From contig CM043947.1 of NCBI GenBank assembly GCA_014529385.2, positions 118,240,087-118,304,086 on the forward strand: 64,000 nucleotides of DNA, given 5' to 3'. Below the pieces are notes generated by a model. The model saw nothing but the letters and a program-made list of their open reading frames with translations, was not told where the DNA came from and made no database searches. This stretch comes from Adiantum capillus-veneris. Lineage: Eukaryota > Streptophyta > Polypodiopsida > Polypodiales > Pteridaceae. Numbering within the stretch: position 1 is the first letter of the stretch; each line of letters begins with the position of its first letter. Of this stretch, positions 11,654 through 22,569 are shown piece after piece. Both the position numbers and the translations under genes were made by a program.

Positions 11654-12794
11654 TGTCAGGAGTTTTTTGGAGCAAGGGATTGCGCATATGTACATACACA
11701 TGCATGGTGCATCGAACAAATAATTGCCCATTTTTCAGAGCCAGGTGGTTACGTGGGGCCCACATGTGTACAGGTAGGACAGGGTGTACATAGTGCATCG
11801 ATTTTCATTATTACCAGTACCACTGTGTTTTTTCTACAATAAGGAGGAGTTGGTAGCGCGTAAAACTTCTCGAGGAAGCTATCCACGGGCCGACGACATG
11901 AGGTAAGCAGGTGCGTCAGATGGCATCGAGTGGCGTCAGGAGGTCGAACGGGGTCAATATTTGCACGTGGATGAATACGAACACAACGTGGGTGTTTTCT
12001 TGTGAGAGGTATGCAGAAAGGTCATCATTAGGACCACTTTTTGGGGCCACTTCACGTGGTTGCGAGACGCATTATTGAAAAGAAATGAGTGCCAGGTGTG
12101 CGGATGATGCAAAAAGGTGACAACTATGCACTGCGAGGTCAGTTTTTGGCCTGTTCGAGGTCCATTTGAGGTCATCTAAAAGGCCAAGGGTGCCCAACTA
12201 ATACAGCTAAGTGTGGGAACTGAAAAAATAGAGAGAAGACCAGAAAAAACGTGGAGAAGAGAGGAGGAACAGCCGCAAGTGTGTTTTTGCTGTTTTTGGA
12301 GCATTTTTTGGCCCTAAACTGCTCATCCGAGGTCGGATTTGAGCACTTTGACATTGTAGACTGGGGTTTTTGGGCGTTCCAGACGCAATGGCGCTGTCCA
12401 TTTTGCCAAATTCTTCACATATTTTTTGCTATTTTTCTGTGTAATCTTCTCCGGTGAGTGAAGCCTCTGCTTAACTTTGTGGTTGTATCTGGTGTATTTT
12501 CTCAATACTGTGTAAACTATTTGCCCCATTGGTGTTGGGCTGAGCTTTATTGAGTCTAAACAACAGCATTTGCCTCCTTTGAGCTGAATTGAGAGTGTGT
12601 ATGTGAGTGTGTATGTGTGAGTGTTGAGTGGACAAGTGGGAAATCTCTCTATTCTCACTCCGTCTGTGTGTGTCCTGTCTCGGCCAGGCTGGTTGTGTAA
12701 GCCGAGTGGTGCCCCATAATGTGTGTGTGTATCATCCCAAGAGTGTGTGTCGGGTCATTATAGAGGCGTTGTGTGTGTTTCCATCCCGCTCACA
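11654..12794 (+). repeat. 3' LTR of the Ty3/gypsy element
   Basis: TGTCAGG...CTCACA, the direct partner of 4058-5198. It is followed by TCGT, also present just before the 5' LTR. Confidence 0.92.
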
Positions 12795-13700
12795 TCGTCA
12801 CTAGTACAAAAAATTCAAGATAATCCAAAAGGCTACATATCATCACCAATATGCTACTGCATTCAGTGCATTACAAATTCCTAGCCTTGTAATTCTCAAA
12901 TCGGACAGTAGAGACTCCTTGCAAAAACCAGTACACACATTTATGACAGTACAAAGGCCTACATATCATCACGAATACCACACTGCATTCAATGCATTAC
13001 AAAGCCTAGCCTTGAAACTTTCCAGTTGGACTGTGGAGACTGCACGCACAAAATCATGCTTTCATTACCCCCTTCACAAATTCCAAAAGCATCCTGCTCT
13101 GCCCCACATGTGGTTGGACATGCAACAAGACCACAAACTACAGTAAATAGTACACTTGAAAGAGAATGCTTGAGACGCCAACGAGACTCAGCAGGACGGA
13201 GTTGTACACATAGAGAGAGTGGACACCCCTTGCGGTAGACTGCTTGAAGCATGCACTGCTTTGAAGAGGTGGAAAACATGCTGTCAAAACGAAGTGACGC
13301 ACTCCTCAGCCTCCTATGCACTGAAAGTGACACCCTCCTTAGCCTCCTCTGCACAGACTCCATCACGCCTTCACTGCGTTGAATGGCATGCGTAGCCTCC
13401 ACATCCAAGCCACAGAACATTTGGCCTCACGCCACAGCAAGAAACCCCATCGCGTTCAATGCAATGCATGGCTTGCCACTTCCAAGCTACAAGCCCCGGC
13501 TTCACGCCACAGCAAGAAAGGACTTAGGTTAATGAAACCCCTCCTTTTCAAGCCAAAACTCCACGTGTCCTGCATCCATTCACCTTGCATCTACGATCCA
13601 TGTTTTGCACCAGAAATCCACCCACCCACTATGGCCTCCTGCAGACCAAAAAATGTAGTGAATTATAAACTCTTTTGTTTTCATTTGGATTTGAATTCTA
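12795..13700. repeat. Diverged tandem repeats, no supported gene
   Basis: A unit of about 125 bases is repeated with many changes: the copy around 12828-12920 (GGCTACATATCATCACC...) matches 12953-13046 (GGCCTACATATCATCACG...). Further on, a ~70-base unit ending in CTCACGCCACAGCAAGAAA (near 13430) recurs near 13500. The short ORFs here look accidental. Confidence 0.65.
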
Positions 13701-13907
13701 GCACGTAGCATAGCTAAGCCAAACCCATCGACAATGTTTTTGCTGGTAACTTTTGTCTTGCTTGAATTTTCATCTTGAAAAAGGAAGGGCAGGGGGGGGG
13801 GATGCATCAAACAAGTCGCTCGATTGTCTAGCACATACATGCTCACAAAAATTGTGAGCAAAACTAGACAACTCTATCTGTAGTTTTATAATAGGTTTCT
13901 AATAGAG

Positions 13908-13909
<2 letters not shown>

Positions 13910-13996
<87 letters not shown>
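13910..13996. repeat. (GT)n microsatellite
   Basis: About 43 GT units, followed by an alternating purine-pyrimidine stretch (GCACATGTGCACGCGTGCAC) that could adopt Z-DNA. From here to about 15020 I see no supported gene. Confidence 0.97.
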
Positions 13997-13997
<1 letters not shown>

Positions 13998-15025
13998 ACA
14001 TGTGCACGCGTGCACACGCGCTTTAGAAAATGCATAATAACATGCAACATTGTCAACTATTCATTATTTTTTTTCGACGCACCAAAGGGCCCACAGGGGG
14101 AGTGTGGCTTATCCCTTCCAAATATTATCCACGAAACATGGTTGGGCAAGGGCCGTGTACCATCGGGAAAGAGCCACGCATAGGCATCACCATGACCACC
14201 TAATTGCACCGTAATCATCAATTAATTGAATAATGCTTTGAGTTCAGTTTAATCAATGACCAACGCGGGTTGTTAGCAACACCGTCACTCGAATAAACTC
14301 AAAATTAGTAGCTTAAACTCCCTTTTTACAAGATTATCCGGGCCGTTAACGACATCGGGACTTAACAGGATGATTAATCAATCTTCAAGCTGATGACGGT
14401 GATGGAGTTTTCCTCCATGTGGCTCTTCTTGCTTCAATTTTCCTTATGAGCTCTACAAACTAACTCTCTGTAGCATTCCTTGATCGTCTTTGTCGTCCTC
14501 CTCATGCTTAATTGAGAGAAAGATTGAGAGAGATCTGCAAAATTCCCCGTCTTTCTCGTTCTTCACCTCCTTCATAGATGCTCACTTTTACTCCTTCAAT
14601 TTCCCTTAAGGAATTTGCCAAACTCGCTGATAGCTTAGGATTCCATAGCTCTATTCCATAGCTCTTGTTCTGGTTCTTTGCTTCCTCTCTTCTTTGCTTA
14701 CCTCATGGGTTTACCTCCCCTCATCTTGTTCATCCTGCTCTTTTTTTCTTCAGCTTCCTCGCTTCACCAAGGTCGAGAGTGAGCATACCCCTTGCTAATC
14801 TACGGTCGAGAGAGAGAAATCTCTGTATTGGAGTGAGAGATAAGCCTTGCTTGCCTCCTGTGCCGACAACGCGAAAGAAAGAGAGAGAGAACTCTCGAGC
14901 TTCTTCTTCTCTGCCTTCCTCGCTTCACCAAGCTTCTTCTTTCAACTACGTGTTGTTGCCCAATGATAAGGAAGGGTTTTGCCTGCAACTCTTGAGGATG
15001 AAGGTTGATTGTCTTGTGGGTAAAC

Positions 15026-15072
15026 CTTCCTTGCAGTCTGCTTTGTGCGAGCCATGGAAACAAGTGTTTGTC
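15026..15072 (-). CDS. Orphan first coding exon of a histone H3 gene (M-ARTKQTARK)
   Basis: On the minus strand an ATG at 15055 opens MARTKQTARK, the exact and very conserved N-terminus of histone H3 including Lys4 and Lys9, which are modified in chromatin. The codon for Lys9 is followed directly by GT (AAG then GTTTAC), a splice-donor pattern. A pyrimidine-rich acceptor ending CCAG lies 17 bases before the ATG, so the sequence looks like a small exon with a 5'-UTR intron before it. Plant H3.3-type genes contain introns, unlike most replication H3 genes. I searched by eye about 1 kb downstream on the minus strand and did not find the expected continuation (STGGKAPRKQLA). It is either a stranded exon or the rest lies beyond inserted DNA. 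Confidence 0.55.
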
Positions 15073-15339
15073 CTGGAAAGCGTTGTGGGGAAGAATAAGA
15101 AGAAGATTGAGCAATGAAAAGGTTAAGTCGCAAAAGCTGACTCTTAAGAGGTGAGGAAAGAGGTCAATTAGCAGTGGGATATACGGAAATAGAAACGTTA
15201 TATAAGCGCGAAGGACACCATCATCATTACTAAACGTGGAATATGCATTTGGCGAAGACCACAATCAATTGAGTCGCTCATCATCATTGGGAATAGTGCA
15301 TCACCGCATGAAGAACACGTGGCATACTGCATGTCGACT

Positions 15340-16560
15340 ATGTGGTTATCGCGGCACAACGCGATATAGGATGGGCCTTGATCAACCAAACCCCCTCCTC
15401 GCGTTGTGTCGCGACAAGGAAAAATATCACGGCACAACGCGAGAAGGGGGAGTGTACCACAGCCAGAGACCTCCTTATCGCGTTGTGGCACGACACTCTT
15501 GATGGCGCGCCACAACGCAATAGGGACCAACCATGTTGTCGAGATGCCTTCCTATCGTATTGTTGCGCGACATTTGGATGTCAAGTAACAATGCGATAGG
15601 AACCACCTATATTGTGAAGATACTCCCTATCGCGTTGTGGCGTGATATTTGGATGTCGCTCCACAACGCGATAGAAACCACCCATATCGTAGACGTGCCT
15701 CCTTGTCGCATTGTGGCGCGACATTTGGATATTGCACCACAACACAATATGGACCACCCATATCGTGGATGCGCCTGCTACAGCCGGAGGCATGGCTGCC
15801 CTGCAACATACTGGAAAATAGCACATAACAAGACATAAAAGACTAAATCTACGTACATGTCGACTCGCATAGCACATACCCACGATGTATACAAACCGAG
15901 AGAGATAGAGAGAGCGAGAACGTGCAAGCGCACCTCCTAGAGCGGAGTGCTACGCCTGGCACGGCGAGAGAGGAAAGAAGAGAGGAAAGAAGAATGAGAC
16001 GGGCACTGGGTGCAATCTCCCCCCGTACAAGAGTGACCATTTTCCTCTTGCACGTATTTAATTTATAGATTCTTGAATGGTCAAAGTGAGTACAAATTGA
16101 CCGGTCAAACATAATTAGCCAAAGCTCACAAAGAGCACTTGAATAATCAAATATACATAAAATGTAACATCCTTCTGCATAATCCATTATCTACTGATGC
16201 TCTTGCCACCTGTCAACTGCAATAGATAATAAAACATCAATTCTATAACATACCTCTCTGTTGGAAAGCAACTGTCCTCAGTTGCGAAGATAAAAATCTG
16301 CAAACAATACTTGTCAAAAACAATGATTAGAAATCTTTATCAAATAATTAAAAAATTCATAAAAAACAGTGCCTCCCTATCGCATTGTTGCGCGACATTT
16401 GACTGTCGCATCACAATGCGATAAGGACCACCCATATCGTGAAGAGAGCTCCCTATCGCGTTGTGGCGCGACATTTTTATGTCGCTGCAGAGTGCGAGCA
16501 TATCTACGGCTATGTGACATAAACCTCCCACTCGGATTGTGGTGCGACACATTTTGATAA
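15340..16560. repeat. Tandem array of ~75-bp hairpin-forming units, split by an LTR fragment
   Basis: Each unit has a near-perfect inverted repeat: an arm like CTATCGCGTTGTGGCGYGAC, a loop ATTTGGAT, and the complementary arm ending CCACAACGCGATAG. A ~25-base spacer (ACCACCCATATCGTGGA-like) separates units. Units begin near 15403, 15475, 15553, 15627, 15703, 16376 and 16452, with partial units near 15345 and 16528; spacing is 72-78 bases. Changes in the two arms often do not compensate, so base pairing decays in older units. The array is interrupted at 15776 by a piece of LTR element and resumes near 16370. I do not recognise the family. Confidence 0.85.
15776..16350 (-). mobile_element. Fragment of the non-coding LTR element family (3' LTR plus ~95 bp of interior), minus orientation
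   Basis: The reverse complement of 15776-16250 matches the LTR at 57076-57552 and 61781-62257 from TGTTATAGAATTG to GTAGCA. The match continues past the LTR start to about 16345 and equals the sequence just before the 3' LTR at 61690-61780 (CAACTGAGGACAGTTGCTTT). It is therefore the 3' end of the element, not a solo LTR. It sits inside a spacer of the hairpin array. Confidence 0.85.
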
Positions 16561-16697
16561 AAGATCTTCCTTCACAATCAATAACCAAAAAAAGAAACAA
16601 AGAGGTAGAGACAAAGGAACAAGATATGAAGACATTTGCATTATCATCAGGGACTCCATTACACAAAACTAAGAGGTGAGATGCACTATCTTGTTTG

Positions 16698-16918
16698 TCC
16701 ATTACAATTATTCTTCTTCCTCCTTTATCGTTGGTGGTTTCTTGTCCTCGGTCTTTGCAATGCTGATTTCCCCAGCCTTTGCCTTCTAGTTTCCTTTGTT
16801 TTTCTTCTTCAGCTCCTTTGAAAGAGCTTTTGCCTCAGCTAGCGTTTTCTCGACCTTCTTCATTTCCGCCATCATCTTTTGGAAAAAGCTTCGTCTTTCC
16901 TCTCTTCTTTTCCTCCAT
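16698..16918 (-). pseudogene. Possible remnant of a small lysine/glutamate-rich coding region
   Basis: The minus strand reads MEEKKRGKTKLFPK from 16918, then after a frame shift MAEMKKVEKTLAEAKALSKE, a TAG, and in the same frame KAKAGEISIAKTEDKKPP ending in glutamates. The composition is coding-like (charged, helical), but it needs one frameshift and one stop repair. It is divergently oriented to the TATA-bearing gene at 17223. Confidence 0.25.
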
Positions 16919-17114
16919 ACTTGTGTTGTGTAGATGTGAGCGAGTTTTGGAGTGTGCAGTCAAGGTGCTTCATATAGTTACGATACTCACCCAACTAGGA
17001 CACGTGTCATAGGAATGGTTGAGCTTGCCTTGGTCTTTGTGTTGCATTCATTGCACCGTTACTAATGCAATCATAAGGGTGGCTGTAATGACCTCGTCGA
17101 GTTCCTGAGGAGTC

Positions 17115-17122
17115 TATATATA
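17115..17122 (+). promoter_or_regulatory. TATA box of the 17223 gene
   Basis: TATATATA lies about 105 bases before the ATG at 17223 and is followed by a C/T-rich leader, a normal plant core-promoter layout. Confidence 0.5.
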
Positions 17123-17222
17123 GAAGGCCCGTCAATCCCCCCTTCGTACTCCCTAGAGTTAGCCGGTGCCTTCCTACCTTTACCCTAACCAACAACCCAA
17201 GTTTTCTTACCTCTCTCCACAA

Positions 17223-18800
17223 ATGGATCCCTTTCAGATAGAGATAGAGGAGGAGTTGCCTTGCTCTAACGAGACGCCCAAAGACAAACTGTACCATTTT
17301 CTCTATAGAATTGGGCTTCAACAGCGGGAGCAGCAACTCAAGCATGTTTTCAACCCTGCCTTCTCATTGCAAGAGTTTTTGGCTTCTACGTCACATTTCC
17401 TTATAGAGTTTTATCAAACATACGAGCAACAGACGATCAGTGACATATTTGAGTTTGAGGATTGTCGATATGTTCATATAAAGGATATCAGTTTTGATCG
17501 TTTAAAGAAAGATATTTGCTACAGAAGCATCCTCAAGTTGTCACTGCTGCAGTCTCGCAGGAATGACATCAGATGTCCCGTACATAATCGAAAGTGTCGA
17601 GTTGCAGATTACTATGCTGGGTTCATACTCATTTTAATGTTAATCTGGACGATCATCGGGACACAGCAGAGGAGGCCAAGAGCAGTCACCATTCAGTTAC
17701 TAGTGACAAGCTGGTGCAACCACCAAGTGGTGCTTTGTGTATTTCAGAAGGTGTTCAGTTGCAAGAGAGAGCTTTGCCAACAAATCTACTCCCTATCGTC
17801 CCCATCGGTGATCATCATTATATAATGCTTAATGACATCATGGAACTATCTCACTTGAGAGAGGACTATTGCCTTGCTTTAGATGCTCAAAATCTACAAG
17901 AGGATGACAGTATAATAGACCATTCCGATGAAAAGTATTTTGTCATGGATGTTCATGTAACAGCGGGTGAGTTTATCGAACCAAGAGAGGCACTAGCAAT
18001 GATATACAAGGATGTAGACGCATGTGCCGCGACGCTTCCAATGAAGTCGAAGTTCAAGTAGGTACAGGAAAGGCTTGGAATAACAGAGATGGGGAGAATT
18101 GCTCCATTGACACCTTCCTCATCCTCTGCAGACGAGAGTACACTTGACTTATGGAATGTTGCATTACTTGAAGAAGATGAAAATCATGAGGTATACTACT
18201 GTGTAAATAGTTTTTTGCTTCCCCGTATGAGAGTTTCATGTGTATATACCAACACTAGCTTTTATTTCTTGTAGCTCGTTTCCTCCCTTGGTCAGTACTT
18301 GGAGAATTTGAACGCTCCAAACTTCCTATGGTTACATTCCAGCTTCTCTGAGGACAAGATTGGATTCCCTCTTTTTGTATTGAAGACACTCTCAAGATAT
18401 CTAGGAGGTGCGCCATCAGATGGAACGCTGACAAGGTGATGTTGTTAGACAAGCAAGCAACGGTCTCAATTTTTGGTGTAGGGACTGGCATGTATGGACT
18501 TCGCAGTCGCTACTTTTTGTCGCATGCTGCGTATGGTCTAGCTTTTGGAATCACACACCCGTCCCAGTTGCCACAATATGGCAAACATGATCTACTGAAA
18601 CAAAGCAGTCAATCATTCAACTTATAGAAGAGGCCCCACAGGTTGAGGCATTTGAGGAGATCCAATTTCTCGACCTCAACATGCTTGCGACGGATGTTGA
18701 TGACGAAACGCGTCATTCAAAGAGACCAAGGCACGAGGAAGAGGGTCCTTCAAATAAAGCCAAGAGGCCAGAATATTTTGTATCATTTTCAGATGACTAG
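17223..18800 (+). pseudogene. Gene of unknown function with intron and C-terminal nuclear-signal-like tail, frame-broken
   Basis: I do not recognise the family. From ATG 17223 (MDPFQIEIEEELPCS) an acidic, helical protein runs ~130 residues (YHFLYRIGLQQREQQLKHVF, LIEFYQTYEQQTISDIFEFE). Near 17605-17620 the sensible reading moves from frame 0 to frame 2 (HFNVNLDDHRDTAEEAKSSH) and continues to a TAG at 18059, after which the same frame goes on (VQERLGITEMGRIAPLTPSS). A clean 84-base intron (GAG/GTATAC at 18191 to TTGTAG at 18274) joins two phase-0 pieces. Further shifts occur near 18430 and 18620. The last piece (EEIQFLDLNMLATDVDDETR) ends with KRPRHEEEGPSNKAKRP, which looks like a nuclear localisation signal, and a stop at 18798. 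It could be a decayed host gene or a domesticated mobile-element gene. Some breaks may be introns I have not resolved. Confidence 0.5.
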
Positions 18801-18978
18801 AAATAAATAGAATGTATTTGTTTTTTGCATCGAAGTTAGATTGATTATATAACAATGTCTTGCAATGTACTTTTTTTGTTGCAACCATCATTCACATTAA
18901 AAAAACTTGAAATGATAGAGTATGAATGTCTTGCCACATTTTTAATTTTGTTGCAACCATCATTCACAATATGAAAAG

Positions 18979-20593
18979 CTAAAATCCCATCAATTCTTCT
19001 AAATACATTAAGTTTGGTGTTTGGATCTTGCTATGGCTGAGAGTTATGGCATAACTTGCAACGGTGTTGTCCAAACCCTTTCCATGCACTATTTTTGTAG
19101 CCACCAATCGCATGTTGTCTAGCCGCAGACAATAACTCTCATATCTCTTTTCTTCGCCGTTTTTTACTAATCTCACCACATGGCCAATCTGACTTTGTTT
19201 GACTTGTTCTTTGCGATGTGACCTGTGCATTAGTTTTTGATACGTCCATTGGTGTAGCTCCTCTAAGCTATTTGCTTTGTCTGCACCACCTCCATGTTGA
19301 GTGTGACTCAAAAAACTAGTACGAGCTTGGTAGTGGGTTTTTTCCATGCCCTGTGTATACCAAACATCCAAGCTGTCATATTGCCTTGCAAACCAAGGCA
19401 TGTGATTACAAATAATGTGTTTCACACAAAGCATGCAGACATTAGAAAGATGAGTATTCGCAATTCAAAATATTATCATGTCATCCAATCAATTACAGTA
19501 CCATGTAGTGAGTAATATGTTGATTTGTCCATGCACTTATGAATGTCTTGTGGAAGGTCTCCACAGCTTCTTGGAATTTTGTATAGTCGCCCCATAAGTC
19601 CATGAGTTCAATTCGCAGAACTTGAATATTGCGTCCAAGGTTTTTCATACCTTCGCTTTGCGAGTCCTTGCTACACCATTGTCTACATGGTCAACTACAG
19701 CAGTGTGTAGATTTTTCCACCAATTGTAACATAATTCTTGTCTTTCTTGTGCACTTTGGCTTTTGTGTTGTCGTCCAGTTGTGGGCACTGAAAGGAAGAG
19801 TCGGGCTTTCACACCACCAATGGACAGCTTCTTTGAAACATCCCGATCGTTTTTGGATCTCTTCTCATCCTGCTCTATCTTAACATGTCCTCTGTGCAAA
19901 CCCATTTTTGAGAAGGCCGTCTCTAAGGCTGAGATTGCCCTTTGCTTCGCAGAGAGAGGTCGAGTGGTCCAGGCAAAATAGATGTAGAGAAACATTAGTT
20001 TTTCTATTATTCTACAAAGTGCATGCATTGTGCACATGTGTGCTCTAGATAGTGGGATATCCAAAATGGATCGAAAATTAGGATCGTGCAGATGCCTATC
20101 CAGAGCTCTTCTCCAAAATGGTTTGTCAGAGATGTGAACCCCTTCCATGTAATACAAGCAACGGCTTTTGCTTGTTGCTCCTTTGAAAACGTTGTACATG
20201 CATTTCAAGGTTTTTAGATCTCCAGCCATGTGCCACTCTATATTGTAGGATCCCATGTCCTCCACATCCAATTTCTTTCCATTTCTCTCTTCGTTTATTG
20301 TTTCTGGTATGTTTGTTTGATGAAAAACCCAATTCAATATATCGAAGTTCTTAGTGGACACTTGAAAGGATAATTTTGAACTTATTATAATGCACATTTG
20401 AAAGCATTCAACTAAAACATATCTTAAACATAACTTCTACACACCTTGAACGTCGCAAGAAGGAAAATGTTATGCTCAGGTTGCACAATAAAGATTCGAG
20501 GGTCATCTAGTCCAATGCTTGCATCCAGAGCTTTATTCATAAGTGTGATTGTGACTCCCTCAACCTTTGTCTCCTTTACAAGCTCGCGAACAT
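18979..20593 (-). pseudogene. Transposase-like multi-exon gene, 5' end cut off at a repeat junction
   Basis: Three minus-strand coding blocks line up. About 20593-20445 gives VKETKVEGVTITLMNKALDA and ends with donor AAG/GTGTGT. About 20361-19651 gives YNIEWHMAGDLKTLKCMYNV, KPFWRRALDRHLHDPNFRSI and PLSRAHMCTMHALCRIIEKL, ending AAG/GTATGA. About 19434-18979 gives NHMPWFARQYDSLDVWYTQG and LEELHQWTYQKLMHRSHRKE. The pattern of an Asp-x-Lys followed by a Gly-Ala-Thr-Ser turn and a cysteine pair, with conserved His residues further on, resembles DDE-type transposase families, but I cannot name the superfamily. A Cys expected as the second of the pair appears as Tyr (CLYY). The first block is cut exactly where the 722-bp repeat starts, so the upstream part is missing. 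The assignment is inference. Confidence 0.45.
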
Positions 20594-21310
20594 ATATGAA
20601 AAAGGGTTAAAATGAATCTTCTATTATCTCTCTCTATGCTAACATGGCATTTCTTACAAAGCCCAACTTTGAGTCCAAACTTTTTCTAATGAGAGAGAGG
20701 TAATGTCATCAAATATAATATCTAACCAACCCAAATGATTTTCTCATATTAAACTGATCATTTAATGTAGGAGAATAAACAGGAACAAGGGTTAAAAGAT
20801 AGACATGTGCTTATGGATCTGTCTCAACACAAGCCCAAGGTTAAATGGGTCCAAACGAGAGATGGTATGTTAAAGAGAAATGATACCTAATGGAGCTTAA
20901 AGACCTTAGGGTAAGCTTTATTAAAGACCTCCAAAAATTAGTGTTAAAAAGTCCTGACCTTAGGCAAGCTAGGAGTGATCTTGAGGTAGGAATCCTACCC
21001 AAGCATGAGGTGCTTGTCGTGCTTGCTAACTAAGGTGCTTAAGGTGTTTGTGGGAATTTTGCCTAAGCTTGAGGGGCTTCCTATGCTTAAATGACTAAAT
21101 TTCTTGAAGTGTTCAATTCAAACATGATCTCTCAAGTGACATAAACGATTTTCACGCTTAAATGACAAGGTGCTTGAAGTGTTCAATTCAAACATGATAT
21201 CTTAAGAAGCATAAAAGACACATGTCAAGATCCTCCCCATTTGGCCCTCGTGATGTGCTTGAATCCTATTGGATAGGCTTTAAAGGGGTCCAATGAGAAT
21301 TTAGATGCAT
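20589..21310 (+). repeat. 722-bp dispersed repeat, copy A
   Basis: Almost identical to 28250-28972; both run from AACATATATGAAAAAGGG to AATTTAGATGCAT. Inside, a unit like CTTGAAGTGTTCAATTCAAA occurs twice. No ORF of note. The left edge coincides with the end of the transposase-like gene. Confidence 0.9.
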
Positions 21311-21381
21311 AAAAATAAATAATTAAGTTCTTTCTATCAAAAAGGAAAAAGAGGACACGTGTCCAAATGATATAATTAAAT

Positions 21382-21435
<54 letters not shown>

Positions 21436-22560
21436 GGGGTGGGGGTGGACAAAGCATGATAGGGGATATACTCTCCCACACACACACACACACTCTCATT
21501 GTGTGAAGTGCAAAGTGCAAGAGCTCCATCTCTTTCTCCAAGCTTGTTGAGAAGTTGAGAGCCTACACCAACACTCTTGGCTATGGAATGCAAATCCAAT
21601 CAAGAGCCATGCTTCAATGCTTAAGCTTGTCATCTTCTTCATCTTCATGACTATGCTATTATGCTATGCTAAGTAATAAGAGTGATGATAAGTGAGAAAC
21701 TATTTCTTTCTCCTTTGGATGATTTTCTTCCTCTTCCCTACCCTCGTTCCCCGCTAGCTCTCTCCCCCTTAAAGGTGTTTGAAGCCTTGGGACTGAGGCT
21801 TGGGATAGTTAATGCTTTTTTTAAATTTTATGTTATGCTCATGATGCATGAAGCTTTCCATCTTCATTGCATCACCTAAGTTACAAGGAACACAAAGATT
21901 TTATTGTACCAAAACTCTTTTGATGGGAGAATCTATAATACAAACGCCTTTTGGAGGGGGGACGGGCTCTAAGTAAATCCGGTCCTCAAGTATTGTCATG
22001 TTCTCTAATACTCTCTCTTGCAAAAGTATTGTGCATGCCAAGTTAATTAAGTACTATGTTTATGTTGCTACCATCAATTAAGTTCATCCTCTATGTTCTC
22101 AAAGTAATCTCACAAAAATGCTCACTCAAATTCTCTTAATTCCGTTATTCTCAAAGTTCATAGGCCATTTCCACAACAACATTGAAGCCCTCCTCCTAAA
22201 AACTAAAAATAACCCACCCTTCCCACGACAGTCACGGTGTCGTGACTGACGTGGCATGGGAACGGAGGGTATGACGTGGCAAGGCAATTTTTGCAGTAGC
22301 ATCAAATGCGGCAAGAGTGGAGCCAAAAAGCATCGCCATAGCCTGCTCTGCAGTTTTCACTTCCTAGCCGCCACTGTTGGAGCACCATCTTGGCCTGCGC
22401 AAGCCAAATTCCCCATGCAGTGCTGTCCCTCACTGTTTTCACGCCATTGCCCCTTCTTTTCTCCCTTTTTCCACCCCTTGGGTGGCAACTTAATTTATTT
22501 AGGTCGCGCGGCCATTTAATTTTCCCTTGGGCGGCCTTTGTAGTGCACCACATTTAGTTT
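21311..22560. other. Non-coding stretch with a microsatellite and a small palindrome
   Basis: It holds a (GA)n run at 21386-21432, an (AC)n run near 21477-21492 and a perfect small inverted repeat CAGTCACG/CGTGACTG near 22229-22248. I see no supported gene. Confidence 0.6.
21386..21432. repeat. (GA)n microsatellite
   Basis: An uninterrupted GA run of about 46 bases. Confidence 0.95.
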
Positions 22561-22569
22561 ACATGTCCA

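Larger units (their letters stand above)
4058..12794 (+). mobile_element. Ty3/gypsy LTR retrotransposon, Tat-like (dual RNase H), nearly complete but inactive
   Basis: Two direct LTRs of 1141 bases (4058-5198 and 11654-12794), both starting TGTCAGG and ending CTCACA, enclose gag and pol in the order gag, protease, reverse transcriptase, RNase H, second RNase H, integrase. That order defines Ty3/gypsy. A second, archaeal-type RNase H before integrase is known from the plant Tat group (Retand, Ogre and relatives). No chromodomain follows integrase. The element is flanked by TCGT on both sides, a 4-bp candidate target duplication (5 bp is usual). The LTRs differ at roughly 35-40 positions by eye, about 3%, so the insertion is not recent. 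Two stop codons and two frame breaks disable the coding region. Confidence 0.95.

Noticed and set aside
13908-14183. Cys-Val repeat ORF
   Set aside because: Translation of the (GT)n microsatellite; no protein signal outside it.
15340-15780. CRISPR-like array
   Set aside because: Regular repeats of ~75 bases, but each unit is itself a palindrome, spacers are nearly constant, and the context is a plant nuclear genome.
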